A stretch of DNA of 64,000 nt from Desulforamulus reducens MI-1 (GCF_000016165.1 NC_009253.1:2452332-2516331); one strand, 5' to 3'. Shown: positions 54,194 through 62,773, counted from the first letter of the stretch. Translations and numbers: made by a program. Notes: generated by a model from the sequence alone, not told the origin.

Positions 54194-56575
54194 TCAAACA
54201 GCATATTCATTGTCAACACCTTTAAACTGTTTAAATTTAATATAGAATGTTGTTCCCTTGGGACTTGTATCAATTTCTATGGATGCATGATGTCGCCTAA
54301 CAATTCCATAGCAAACTGCCAGCCCTAAACCAGTGCCATTCTCTTTGGTTGTAAAGAACGGTGTTCCCAATTTATCCAATATTTCGGTTTCAATTCCTTT
54401 ACCCGTATCGGCCATTGACAAAATAATCTCCTCTCCAACCATAAAAGTCTTGATTGTAAGGGTTCCACCAGGTGTCATGGCCTCTAAACTGTTGTGGGCA
54501 AGATTTAAAATAAGCTGTCGTATTTCCTTTTGGTTCAGTAAAATTGGAGAAATATTTGTCAACTCCCTCACCACATTGCAATCAGAATTCATGGCGTCAG
54601 CTGCGATTAAGGGGAACAAGGTGTCAATAATTGTGTTAAGGTCTTCTAGCTCCAGCTTATCCGGTTTGTTTCGGGCAGTGGATAAAAACTCTGAGATAAT
54701 TGTGTTTGCCCGGTCAAGCTCCTCAATCATTAATGCATAATATTCTTGAAGCTTACCATTGTCATTTTTCTTCCCGAGCATTTGCAGGAAGCCCCTTACC
54801 GTAGTTAAGGGATTCCTTACCTCGTGGGCAATGCCTGCAGCCATCTCGCCTACCATATTCAAGCGATCCAGTCGTATCATTTCTTTTTCTAACTGTTTAC
54901 GTTTGGTAATATCATTCACCACCGAAAGAAGGCAAGACTCCCCAGACAATTTAATTAATTCGGCAGAATATAACCCAACCATCCTGTTCCCTTCTCTTCC
55001 ATAAAAAGTTACCTCAAGATTGTGCACGGGTTTTCCTTGTTTAATGCTATTAATAACTTCCTTTCTTTTTGACTTTATACCAATATCAATTTCCTGGGAC
55101 GTATGTCCAATGACATCCTCACGTTCGTAGCCCAGGGTTTGTAAAAAACTTTTGTTGACATCAATAAAACGACCTTCATCAAGGGTGGTGATAGATACCA
55201 TGCAGGGATTGGTGTTAAATGCTTTGGCAAAGCGGTCCTCCGACATACGTAAAGCTTCTTCCCTGTGCTCCCGATGAATTAAAATAACTAAAAGACGTGC
55301 AAATCTTTCTACCAACACCAGATCCCCCGGGGTATAATCCCTTTTGGCATTAGCTAAAGCAATTTGACCAACTAATTGATCGTCAATAATGGCAGGTACA
55401 GCAATAAATCTGGTTATTTTAACATGACCTGGAAGAGTAACCTGGGCTCTGTAATCTTGTTCCGGATTATTTGAAAGGAGAGATTTTTTATTCTTTAGCA
55501 CCCATCCCCATAGACCTTTATATTTTATAAATACCTCTTTTCCACTATGTATGTCCCCGCCTATTCCTTTAGGCAGACATGAGATAGTTAAACACCCTGT
55601 CATAGGGTCAAGGCACCCTACATAGCCCAGTTTGCTGTCGGTAAATTTCCTGGCCTGGTCTAATATATGTTCTGTGACTTCATTGAAGGAAGCCGTTGAA
55701 ATAACCTTACTGGATAACTCTGCAATGGAAGAACTGATTTCCAGTTCTCTTTTTAGTTCATTTTCTCTTTTATAAATTAGTTCCACCAGGGGGTTTAATT
55801 CCGGTAAAGAATCACTGGAAATCCTCAAGTTATTTGTGCCGATGGCATTGGCAAAATGGTTTAAATCTCTTTTGAATCTAGTAAAAAATATCCAGGATAA
55901 GAATATGCTGCCAAAAAGCATGATAAAACCGGCCAGAAGAGTGTTTTTCCTTCTGGCTAAGGCTTCTTGATAGAAACTATCCATATCTCGACTGGCCCAC
56001 ACATGACCAATCAGCTTGCCTTGCCGATGAAGGGGATAGACCAGGCTAAGGGTTTCATGGCTGTTTTTATGAAAAAAATCTTGATCATAGAAGTATTGCG
56101 GGTTGCCAGTTTTATAAATATCAAAATAGGGTAGCGTGTGGGGTAGTGGATAAAGCTTGCCGGTGGGGTAATCTAGATTTGAGGCCACAATACTATCCAA
56201 TTCGCTGGAATAATAACCTATTATAAGATTCGTGTGACAGAAGGCAATTTGATTAATTATTGGCTGTAAAACAGAGTTGAGAATTAACAACTTTGCTTGG
56301 GGAGAAGGTTCTATATTGTATTGTTTAAGTATATCATCATAAGAACCTTGCAAAGAGCGGTTTAAATGACAAACAACGGCAAAAAGCTCCTTCTCTTTGA
56401 TTATTTTTCTTTCTTCCATAAAGCTAATTTGATCGAGAATTTCCATAACTAAAATGGGTACAATGATCAAAAAAGCCATACCAAGATAAAAGCGTTTCGT
56501 TATTTGTAATGGAAATAACCTATCCCTTAGCTTTCGATACAATTCCCTACACCATCCGATAGTCAGAATTTTCAT
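54194..56575 (-). CDS. Membrane sensor histidine kinase (dCACHE-GAF-PAS)
   Basis: A 793-residue kinase. TM1 at about 30-50 (YLGMAFLIIVPILVMEILDQ), an extracytoplasmic sensor domain (about 55-205), TM2 at about 213-232 (LLAGFIMLFGSIFLSWIFF), then a GAF domain (about 285-435), a PAS domain (about 445-560; CMVSITTLDEGRFIDVNKSF), HisKA GEMAAGIAHEVRNPLTTVRG and HATPase NLAHNSLEAM, MADTGKGIE, GTGLGLAVCYGI. The layout resembles sporulation-type orphan kinases (KinA-E). No response regulator is adjacent. The signal is unknown. Confidence 0.92.
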   Translation of the reverse strand: MKILTIGWCRELYRKLRDRLFPLQITKRFYLGMAFLIIVPILVMEILDQISFMEERKIIKEKELFAVVCHLNRSLQGSYDDILKQYNIEPSPQAKLLILNSVLQPIINQIAFCHTNLIIGYYSSELDSIVASNLDYPTGKLYPLPHTLPYFDIYKTGNPQYFYDQDFFHKNSHETLSLVYPLHRQGKLIGHVWASRDMDSFYQEALARRKNTLLAGFIMLFGSIFLSWIFFTRFKRDLNHFANAIGTNNLRISSDSLPELNPLVELIYKRENELKRELEISSSIAELSSKVISTASFNEVTEHILDQARKFTDSKLGYVGCLDPMTGCLTISCLPKGIGGDIHSGKEVFIKYKGLWGWVLKNKKSLLSNNPEQDYRAQVTLPGHVKITRFIAVPAIIDDQLVGQIALANAKRDYTPGDLVLVERFARLLVILIHREHREEALRMSEDRFAKAFNTNPCMVSITTLDEGRFIDVNKSFLQTLGYEREDVIGHTSQEIDIGIKSKRKEVINSIKQGKPVHNLEVTFYGREGNRMVGLYSAELIKLSGESCLLSVVNDITKRKQLEKEMIRLDRLNMVGEMAAGIAHEVRNPLTTVRGFLQMLGKKNDNGKLQEYYALMIEELDRANTIISEFLSTARNKPDKLELEDLNTIIDTLFPLIAADAMNSDCNVVRELTNISPILLNQKEIRQLILNLAHNSLEAMTPGGTLTIKTFMVGEEIILSMADTGKGIETEILDKLGTPFFTTKENGTGLGLAVCYGIVRRHHASIEIDTSPKGTTFYIKFKQFKGVDNEYAV

Positions 56576-56720
56576 GATTATTTCGATGACTTTTATTAAA
56601 TCACCTTGGTAAAATTTAATATTTTTTGTCGCAATTTATTTTTTTATATTTTAATTATTATTTTAATTTGTATTTAATGTAACACATTAGATTAATTACC
56701 ATTAAACCTTTATAGCCAAA

Positions 56721-56745
56721 CAAAAGGACTTGAAAATCAAGTCCA
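56721..56745 (-). terminator. Terminator of Mn-catalase-like gene
   Basis: GGACTTGA-TT-TTCAAGTCC on the minus strand followed by TTTTGTTT. Confidence 0.85.
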
Positions 56746-56770
56746 GATACTTTTAAAATATTATATTTTA

Positions 56771-57175
56771 CTAATGTCCTCCTCCATTGGGATTTGATAC
56801 ACTAAAGGAGTTATTCCCAGGATTTGATAGATTAAAATATAATCTGGCATCTTGGTCCACACCCCAATCCCTGTTAGAACCACTTTGCTGAACTTTATTT
56901 AGGGCCTGTCTAAAGAGGGTGTTATGGGCTTCCTCGCGATTAAGTAAAAAGTCAATCATTTCTCTAACATACCTATCCCCAATTTGTCGGTGCAGGTATT
57001 CATACACAACCTTTGCCCGTTGTTCAGCAGCAATATTTGATAATAGGTCCGCTGCTAAATCGCCAGTGGCATTAACATAGGCAGCTCCCAACTGTTCAGA
57101 TAACATAGCAGCATAGGTAGGATTTGGCCTTTCAACTCTAACCATTTCTAATAACCTTTTATCATGCATAAACAC
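56771..57175 (-). CDS. Short manganese-catalase/CotJC-like ferritin protein
   Basis: A 134-residue protein, MFMHDKRLLEMVRVERPNPT, then NIAAEQRAKVVYEYL (E-x-x-R/A-x-x-x-Y) and DFLLNREEAHNTLFRQAL (REEAHNxxF). These match the second helix pair of Mn-catalase/CotJC ferritin-like proteins, which are normally 190-300 residues with two more metal-binding helices. Only half of the four-helix metal site is encoded, so it may be a shortened spore-coat-type protein or act as a dimer. A Gly/Asn-rich tail ends NPNGGGH. Confidence 0.7.
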   Translation of the reverse strand: MFMHDKRLLEMVRVERPNPTYAAMLSEQLGAAYVNATGDLAADLLSNIAAEQRAKVVYEYLHRQIGDRYVREMIDFLLNREEAHNTLFRQALNKVQQSGSNRDWGVDQDARLYFNLSNPGNNSFSVSNPNGGGH

Positions 57176-57437
57176 TTGTCATCGCTCCTTTTCAAAAATT
57201 TAAGTTCCGCCAGTTAAACCTATTGTTGCCCAAAAAAAAGATGATGTAATTAAAATGCTGTTAGAATTCATATTGACTACCATCGGCTTTTTAGTTCCGT
57301 TTAACCATACGTTATATTTTTATTTGTATCTATAACTTATTTTCATTTCTAATACAACTTCTATTATGATATGTTAAAAATATGCTAAAAAATGCTACGT
57401 CCTTCTATTTGAAGGGACAAGTTTGAGGAGGTTACCC

Positions 57438-58352
57438 ATGCGAAAAAGCAAGTTATTTCAAGTACTACTGGGGCTTATGGTCCTGCTTATGCTGGCTGGC
57501 TGTGGTCAAAGTGAGCCAGCGAAATCAGAACCGGCCAGACAAGAAAGCACAGCTCAATCCATTAAAATTGGTGGTTCCAGTACCTTAGCACCGGTTATTG
57601 CTAAATGTGCCGATGATTTTACAGAAGAATATAAGACCTGGAACAAAGTTGATCCCAAGTTACCCGAAGAACCCATTGTCATCTTTGTGTCCACAGGTGG
57701 TTCTGGCTTTGGTGTTAAATCAGCCATTGATGGAACCGTTGATATAGGTTTAGTTTCCAGGGAAGTGAAAGATACTGAAAAAGGAAAAATGCCCAACGGT
57801 AAGATTATTAAAATGGGCTCTGATGCTTTAACCATTGCAGTTAATCCCAAAAACCCAGTTATCCAAGTGAAGCCTGATTTAACTAATGACGAGGTAAAAC
57901 GCATCTTTGCCGGCGAGATTAAAACCTGGCAAGAACTAGATGCTAAGTTGCCAGCTCGCCCCGTCGTATTGGCCATTCGTGATTTGGGTGGCGGAGCCAG
58001 TCAGGTCTTTGACGAGTTGGTTATGAAAAAAACACCTATAGCTAAAGAAGCCCTCCAACTCCCCTCCATGGGTGCTCTGGCCGGAAAAGTGGCAGAAAAT
58101 GCTGATGCCATTGGTTATGTATCCTTTGGCTTGGTCAAACAAAACCAAGGTAAAATCTCTGTTCTAAGTGTGGACGGTGTTACTCCTACTACAGAGTCCA
58201 TTGCCAGTGGTCAATATAAAATTGCCCGTCCCCTGTTGCTGGTAACCAAGGAGCAGCCCAACGAAAGGCAACAGCTGTTTATTGATTACCTGTTATCCAA
58301 AAAGGGGTTAAAAGTTGTTGAAGACATGGGCTTTATTCCCCCTGCAAAATAA
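57438..58352 (+). CDS. pstS: Phosphate-binding lipoprotein PstS
   Basis: A 304-residue protein starting MRKSKLFQVLLGLMVLLMLA with GAGGAGG six bases upstream and a lipobox LAGC. Phosphate-binding motifs are GSSTLAPVIAK, STGGSGFGVKSAIDG (the second phosphate loop) and LGGGASQVFDE. It binds phosphate outside the membrane and passes it to PstCA. It heads pstSCAB. Confidence 0.94.
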   Translation: MRKSKLFQVLLGLMVLLMLAGCGQSEPAKSEPARQESTAQSIKIGGSSTLAPVIAKCADDFTEEYKTWNKVDPKLPEEPIVIFVSTGGSGFGVKSAIDGTVDIGLVSREVKDTEKGKMPNGKIIKMGSDALTIAVNPKNPVIQVKPDLTNDEVKRIFAGEIKTWQELDAKLPARPVVLAIRDLGGGASQVFDELVMKKTPIAKEALQLPSMGALAGKVAENADAIGYVSFGLVKQNQGKISVLSVDGVTPTTESIASGQYKIARPLLLVTKEQPNERQQLFIDYLLSKKGLKVVEDMGFIPPAK

Positions 58353-58404
58353 GAAATTTTCTATGGGTAGTTGAATTGTTCAACTACCCTAGATTTTTTA
58401 ATAG

Positions 58405-59307
58405 GTGAGTGATTATGCAGTGCTTAATAAAAAAAGTTTTCACCTTTCCACCGGTACTTTCTGTTTAGTGATTGCTTGCTGTGCCACCCTGCTTTTATTG
58501 TCTTTGCTAGTCTATATGACCCTGGTCAGTTGGCCTGTGTGGTTCTCCCCGGGTCCCTGGGGGTTTTTAACTGGTACGGATTGGAACCCATTGGCTGCCC
58601 CTCCCCAATTGGGCATCGGCACCATGATCCTAAGCACTCTGTGGACTGCACTGGGAGCAGTAATTCTGGCGACCCCCATTGGTCTATGTTGTGCTATTTT
58701 CCTGGCAGAGTATGCCCCATCCTGGTTGGCTCAACTATTACGACCGGTTTTAAACGTATTAACTGGCATTCCTTCCGTGGTCTATGGCTTTTTAGGGGCC
58801 GCTGTTCTGGTAAAATACTTTGAGATTACCTTTAATATGGCCAGTGGTGAATCCTTATTTTGTGCCTCCCTGGTCCTTACTGTAATGGTACTCCCCTACA
58901 TTGTTAGTGCATCGGAGTCTGCTCTGCGTGCTATCCCCCTTAAATATCGACAAACTTCTCTAGCCCTAGGAGTATCAAAACCCTACTTTACCCTTCGGGT
59001 ACTGATTCCCCTGGCCAGAAATGGGTTACTAGGTGCCCTGATTCTGGCCTTTGGCCGCGCCTCCGGAGAAACAATGGCGGTATTAATGCTGGCGGGCAAT
59101 ACGATGGTTTTGCCTAGTTCCTGGTTTAGTAAGGGAGAGCCATTATCGGCTCTCATCGCCCTTGAGCTTGGTACTTCCGAAGTAGGAAGCCTCCACTATC
59201 AAAGCCTCTTTGCTGCGGGTCTTGTGTTGCTGCTATTTGTTCTCAGTATTAACCTTTTCTTTACCTGGTTTCGACGTGACCGCAGAAATGAGGTGGGTAA
59301 ACCTTGA
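58405..59307 (+). CDS. pstC: Phosphate ABC permease PstC
   Basis: A 300-residue membrane protein with about six helices. LNVLTGIPSVVYGFLGAAVL and YRQTSLALGVSKPYFTLRVL (the EAA loop region) followed by FGRASGETMAVLMLAGNT are PstC signatures. The start is GTG at 58405, or possibly GTG at 58420, which is better spaced from GGTGAG. The stop overlaps the TTG start of pstA by four bases. Confidence 0.94.
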   Translation: MSDYAVLNKKSFHLSTGTFCLVIACCATLLLLSLLVYMTLVSWPVWFSPGPWGFLTGTDWNPLAAPPQLGIGTMILSTLWTALGAVILATPIGLCCAIFLAEYAPSWLAQLLRPVLNVLTGIPSVVYGFLGAAVLVKYFEITFNMASGESLFCASLVLTVMVLPYIVSASESALRAIPLKYRQTSLALGVSKPYFTLRVLIPLARNGLLGALILAFGRASGETMAVLMLAGNTMVLPSSWFSKGEPLSALIALELGTSEVGSLHYQSLFAAGLVLLLFVLSINLFFTWFRRDRRNEVGKP

Positions 59308-60143
59308 AACTTAGACTTATGCTGGACTTTTTTTGGTTGGCAATTTTCTGGGCAGCAGGCTTACTCCTTCTGGTGGTTCTATTTGGCATTTTAGGTTATT
59401 TGTTTTACCAAGGGCACACCTCTTTAACCCAGGATTTCTTTTTTTCCTCACCCAGAGGCTTACCCCTTGGTGCCGAAGGCGGTATCTTCCCGGCTATTCA
59501 AGGGACCCTTTTTCTTGTGGTCATTGCTGTTTTCACTGCGGTACTGCCGGGCCTTGCCACAGCCATTTACCTTGCGGAATACGCAGGAAAGAGCAAAGTT
59601 AATACAGTGATAAATTTAACAATACAGTGCATGGCAGGTATCCCTTCCATTGTTACGGGATTGTTTGGCTATGCTTTGTTTGTTGTGAAGATGGGTTTTG
59701 GCATTTCCTTACTGGCAGGGGGCCTTTCCCTAGCCATTATGATCTTTCCAGTCATTGTGGTAACCGCAAGGGATGCCCTACAGGCAGTTAATCGGGATTA
59801 TAGATGGGTAGGTATCAGTCTTGGTGTTTCCCGTCGTTATCTGCTGTCCAGGGTTATTTTGCCCCAGGCAGCACCGAGTATTCTGGGAGGTCTCCTGCTG
59901 GCCATGGGGTATGCCGCCGGGGCCACCGCCCCCATAATGGTTACAGCCGCCGTCATTGCTACTCCTTCCGCCGGTAACCTTTTTGAACCAGTGATGGCTT
60001 TACCCTATCACCTTTATATACTGTTCAGCCAACAAATATCACTGGAGAAAGCCTATGGCACAGCCCTGGTACTGGTGCTTCTTCTTTTAACCTTAAATGT
60101 GATAGCCCTATGGTTTAAAAATTTAAAGAGTAAAGGGGCATAA
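59304..60143 (+). CDS. pstA: Phosphate ABC permease PstA
   Basis: A 279-residue membrane protein with about six helices: QCMAGIPSIVTGLFGYALFV and WVGISLGVSRRYLLSRVILP (EAA loop), then LLAMGYAAGATAPIMVTAAV. It forms the channel with PstC. TTG start with GAGGTGGG nine bases upstream, overlapping pstC; pstB follows 3 bases later. Confidence 0.94.
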   Translation: MKLRLMLDFFWLAIFWAAGLLLLVVLFGILGYLFYQGHTSLTQDFFFSSPRGLPLGAEGGIFPAIQGTLFLVVIAVFTAVLPGLATAIYLAEYAGKSKVNTVINLTIQCMAGIPSIVTGLFGYALFVVKMGFGISLLAGGLSLAIMIFPVIVVTARDALQAVNRDYRWVGISLGVSRRYLLSRVILPQAAPSILGGLLLAMGYAAGATAPIMVTAAVIATPSAGNLFEPVMALPYHLYILFSQQISLEKAYGTALVLVLLLLTLNVIALWFKNLKSKGA

Positions 60144-60146
60144 GGA

Positions 60147-60893
60147 ATGTCTTTAAAAACTGAAAACCTTCAGGTTTGGTTTGGCAACCAGTCTATTCTA
60201 AATTGTATCAACCTGGAATTCCCTAACAAAAATATTTCTGCTATTATGGGTCCGTCAGGCTGTGGAAAAACAACCCTTTTAAAAACCCTAAACCGTACTC
60301 TAGAATTGGAGCCAGGCTATCGATATACAGGCAGAGTGATGCTATCCGGTAAGAATATCTATGCAGAAAAAAATGTAGCAACTGTTCGCCGTAGGATCGG
60401 CCTTATCTTTCAAACTCCGGTGGCCCTGCCTTTAAGCATAAAGGAGAACGTACTTTTTGGGGTACGTTATTATGGCGAAAGGAATAAGGCTAAACTAGAA
60501 GAAATTAATGAGCAATGTCTGAAGCAGGCTGGACTCTGGAAAGAGGTAAAGGATAGGTTGGCCCAACCGGCCCGGGAACTATCCGGTGGTCAAATCCAGC
60601 GTCTTTCCATTGCTCGGGTACTGGCGGTGAACCCGGAAATCCTATTGTTGGATGAGCCCTGTTCCAACTTAGACCCCTCTTCCACCAAAATGATAGAGGA
60701 TTTACTGCATGCATTAGCGAATCAATTGACTATCATTCTGGTTACCCATAACCTGTTCCAGGCCAAACGGGTAGCCCACAATACCATTTTTATGATGGAT
60801 GGTCAAATTATTGAAAGTGGAGAAACAAAAAGGTTATTTAACCATCCGGAAAAACAGCAAACCTATGACTTTATTTCCGGATTAACCTGGTAA
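60147..60893 (+). CDS. pstB: Phosphate ABC ATPase PstB
   Basis: A 248-residue ATPase. Walker A MGPSGCGKTTLLKTLNR, with the PstB-type LNR; signature LSGGQIQRLSIARVLAV; Walker B EILLLDEPCSNLDP; switch His in ILVTHNLFQAKRV. It powers phosphate import. It is followed 12 bases later by a HAD-family gene in the same operon. Confidence 0.93.
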   Translation: MSLKTENLQVWFGNQSILNCINLEFPNKNISAIMGPSGCGKTTLLKTLNRTLELEPGYRYTGRVMLSGKNIYAEKNVATVRRRIGLIFQTPVALPLSIKENVLFGVRYYGERNKAKLEEINEQCLKQAGLWKEVKDRLAQPARELSGGQIQRLSIARVLAVNPEILLLDEPCSNLDPSSTKMIEDLLHALANQLTIILVTHNLFQAKRVAHNTIFMMDGQIIESGETKRLFNHPEKQQTYDFISGLTW

Positions 60894-60905
60894 AGGAGGA
60901 ATCCT

Positions 60906-61376
60906 ATGATTTCCGTAGACATTCCCGGTTTGGGAAACATGCATATTGGTGCGCTGGTTTTGGATTATAACGGGACCATTGCCTTTGACGGTGAATTGCT
61001 GGACGGGGTATGGGAAAATCTTAATGCACTGGCCAATCAGATAAAGGTATATGTTATTACGGCGGATACCTTTGGTGAAGCAAAAATCCAATGCAAAGAT
61101 TTAAAGGGTGAAATTATTATTTTAAAAAACTACCTGGGAGCGGAAGAAAAGGCAGCCTTTGTGGCATCCCTGGGTGCGGAACAGGTAGTGGCAATGGGAA
61201 ATGGAGTTAATGATTGTCTGATGCTGAAAAAAGCGGCCATCGGCATAGCCATTATAGGGCATGAAGGTGCTTCAGTAAAGGCTGTTAATTCTGCTGATAT
61301 TGTGGTGAAAGACATTAACGAAGGGCTGGGACTTCTGCGTAACACGAAAAGATTAAAAGCAACCCTCCGGGGATAA
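60906..61376 (+). CDS. HAD-family phosphatase in pst operon
   Basis: A 156-residue HAD protein with AGGAGG upstream. Motif I is VLDYNGTIAFDG (D-Y-N-G-T, with Asn where most phosphatases have Asp), motif II VYVITADT, motif III around GAEEKAAFV, and motif IV AMGNGVNDCLMLKKA. This pattern and the lack of a cap match the small soluble P-type-ATPase-like HAD proteins (MJ0968 type). The substrate is unknown. Co-transcription with pstSCAB suggests phosphate release or metabolism. Its stop codon is the first three bases of a 118-bp repeat. Confidence 0.85.
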   Translation: MISVDIPGLGNMHIGALVLDYNGTIAFDGELLDGVWENLNALANQIKVYVITADTFGEAKIQCKDLKGEIIILKNYLGAEEKAAFVASLGAEQVVAMGNGVNDCLMLKKAAIGIAIIGHEGASVKAVNSADIVVKDINEGLGLLRNTKRLKATLRG

Positions 61377-61491
61377 AGAAAACTTGGCTTACGCCATACC
61401 CCATAGAGCACGAGAGCCTTTAGGCGACGGCGTAAGCCTTAGTTGCCCTTATGCGAGTCGGAAAGTTTTATACTTTCTTATTTGCTAAAAA
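61374..61491 (+). repeat. 118-bp repeat, copy R1
   Basis: It matches 61882-61999 at nearly every position (differences include GCCATACCCCATAGAGCACG versus GCTATACCCTATAGGGCACA). Internally GGCTTACGCC faces GGCGTAAGCC, and the end has GAAAGTTTTATACTTTC, so it can fold into a long cruciform. It overlaps the stop codon of the HAD gene. Confidence 0.85.
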
Positions 61492-61518
61492 GCGGGCGGC
61501 CATGCCGCTCGTTTTTAT
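61491..61518 (+). terminator. Terminator of pst operon
   Basis: AGCGGGCGGC-CAT-GCCGCTCGT followed by TTTTATTATA; some pairs are G-U. Confidence 0.65.
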
Positions 61519-61698
61519 TATACTATATATGAATTATTTTTATATATCCAGATACAACAAAATTAAAAGTTATTTAGCCTGTCTATACGAAAGCTTGGCA
61601 TCATCGTAGCAAATTCTTATTTATACTAAGACCTGACTGCTTTCATCTATAAATAATTTTTATATATAATATTAGAGTATATGTAGTAAAATATGGTT

Positions 61699-61795
61699 GG
61701 GGAGAACGGGGGTGGTCCCCCCTATGGGCTGCAAACCCATGAGCCAGTCTGCGATCCAGGTTGGAGTCCGGTTCAATTCCGACTTCTCCCCTCCA
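61699..61795 (+). tRNA. Minor tRNA-Cys (GCA) with 8-bp acceptor stem
   Basis: A 97-base cloverleaf. The acceptor GGGGAGAA pairs with TTCTCCCC (8 bp, not 7), followed by T (discriminator) and an encoded CCA. D arm GGGGG-TGGT-CCCCC. Anticodon stem ATGGG/CCCAT with loop CTGCAAA, anticodon GCA. A long variable arm of about 25 bases. T arm GTCCGG-TTCAATT-CCGAC with one bulged base. U73 and GCA are cysteine identity elements, while the long acceptor, tight D loop and large variable arm imitate tRNA-Sec. This fits the reported minor Cys tRNAs of the 8/4 type with a bulge. Confidence 0.75.
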
Positions 61796-61881
61796 TCTAA
61801 AAGGAGGTCGTCCCAATGGAGGATGTTGGTACAGAAATCCATTGAGGAGTTTTCTAAGGACTCTTACAAAATAGCATACAG

Positions 61882-61999
61882 TAAAGAAAACTTGGCTTAC
61901 GCTATACCCTATAGGGCACAAGAGCCTTTAGGCGACGGCGTAAGCCTTAGTTGCCCTTATGCAAGTCGGAAAGTTTTATACTTTCTGATTTGCTAAAAA
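61882..61999 (+). repeat. 118-bp repeat, copy R2
   Basis: Second copy of the repeat at 61374-61491, 508 bases downstream in the same orientation. The pair brackets the minor tRNA-Cys. It has the same internal dyads. Confidence 0.85.
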
Positions 62000-62036
62000 A
62001 ACCTTTGTAGTATTTTAACTACAGAGGTTTTTATTT
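61998..62036 (+). terminator. Terminator after repeat R2
   Basis: AAACCTTTGTAG-TATTTTAA-CTACAGAGGTTT followed by TTATTTT. It may close the tRNA transcript. Confidence 0.8.
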
Positions 62037-62077
62037 TAACAAAGGAACAAAAGTGAAAACTTTCCGCCCATGGTTTT

Positions 62078-62641
62078 CTAAGGGGCTTTTGTTGTAAATT
62101 TTTTTACTAGCCAAATCAAGGCGACAATTACAAAACAAATGCCAACTGTAATAACCTCAAAATAACCTTCTAGTAATGCCTTCGCTTTTTCCCCAACGGC
62201 GATTATTAACAATACCTCCAGGTAAAACCTTGCCCCTCTGCTTAGGGCAGAAGCAATCATAAAGGTCACTTTGTTTATTCGGAATACCCCGGCCGAAATG
62301 GTAAATAATTTATAGGGGATCGGTGTAAAGCCTGCTATGGCCACAGCCCAACCACCATAGCGGTCAAACAGGTTTTGAATTTTTCCCAGGCGATCCAGGG
62401 AAACCCATCTTTCAAGTAAAGGTCTACCAGCGTACATGCCTATTAAATAACCAAAGAGACCACCAATAATTGAGGCGACCGCGGTAACCGTGGCAAACCA
62501 GAGCCCTTGTTCAGGTTGAGCAATGGCCATACCAATCAACAAAATATCCGGTGGAATTGGAAAAAAAGACGATTCAATAAAAGATAACAGGGCCAGCCCG
62601 ATGCTTCCATACTCTGCAAAAAAGTCCAATAGTAGTTCCAT
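62078..62641 (-). CDS. DedA-family membrane protein
   Basis: A 187-residue protein with about five hydrophobic segments. LLSFIESSFFPIPPDILLIG and GYLIGMYAGRPLLERW, then GWAVAIAGFTPIPYKLFTIS and AGVFRINKVTFMIASALSRG, are the DedA/VTT (SNARE-associated) signatures (FxPGPD-like and G-FxPIPYK). DedA proteins act as lipid flippases or scramblases affecting membrane homeostasis. This YqaA-like branch is not assigned a substrate. A promoter and terminator-like hairpin precede it. Confidence 0.9.
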   Translation of the reverse strand: MELLLDFFAEYGSIGLALLSFIESSFFPIPPDILLIGMAIAQPEQGLWFATVTAVASIIGGLFGYLIGMYAGRPLLERWVSLDRLGKIQNLFDRYGGWAVAIAGFTPIPYKLFTISAGVFRINKVTFMIASALSRGARFYLEVLLIIAVGEKAKALLEGYFEVITVGICFVIVALIWLVKKFTTKAP

Positions 62642-62673
62642 CTATTCACCTTTACTTAACTTTTAATATTCTA

Positions 62674-62732
62674 AAAAATAATAAAACCTTTAACACAACC
62701 TTTTCTGTCTATTGAAAGGACTGTGTTAAAGG
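62674..62732 (-). terminator. Strong hairpin just after dedA promoter
   Basis: CCTTTAACACA and TGTGTTAAAGG pair over 11 bases and enclose a further CCTTTC/GAAAAGG stem. On the minus strand TTTTATTATTTTTT follows, still 33 bases before the dedA start. It looks like an attenuator or the end of a small RNA. Confidence 0.65.
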
Positions 62733-62744
62733 TAACTAAACATT

Positions 62745-62773
62745 ATCTTACTGAAAGGTATATCTGGTGTCAA
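62745..62773 (-). promoter_or_regulatory. Promoter upstream of dedA
   Basis: TTGACA and TAAGAT separated by exactly 17 bases on the minus strand. Transcription would start within about 10 bases of the strong hairpin. Confidence 0.7.

Larger units (their letters stand above)
61796..62077. other. Spacer after tRNA-Cys with second repeat
   Basis: After the tRNA, AAGGAGGTCGTCCCAATG could start a nine-codon peptide, and an unrelated open frame (LVQKSIEEFSKDSYKIAYSK) runs into repeat R2. I do not support a gene here. Confidence 0.35.

Noticed and set aside
61697-61996. 99-residue rightward frame across the tRNA-Cys and repeat R2
   Set aside because: It lies over a tRNA and a non-coding repeat; the peptide has no family similarity and no suitable start site.
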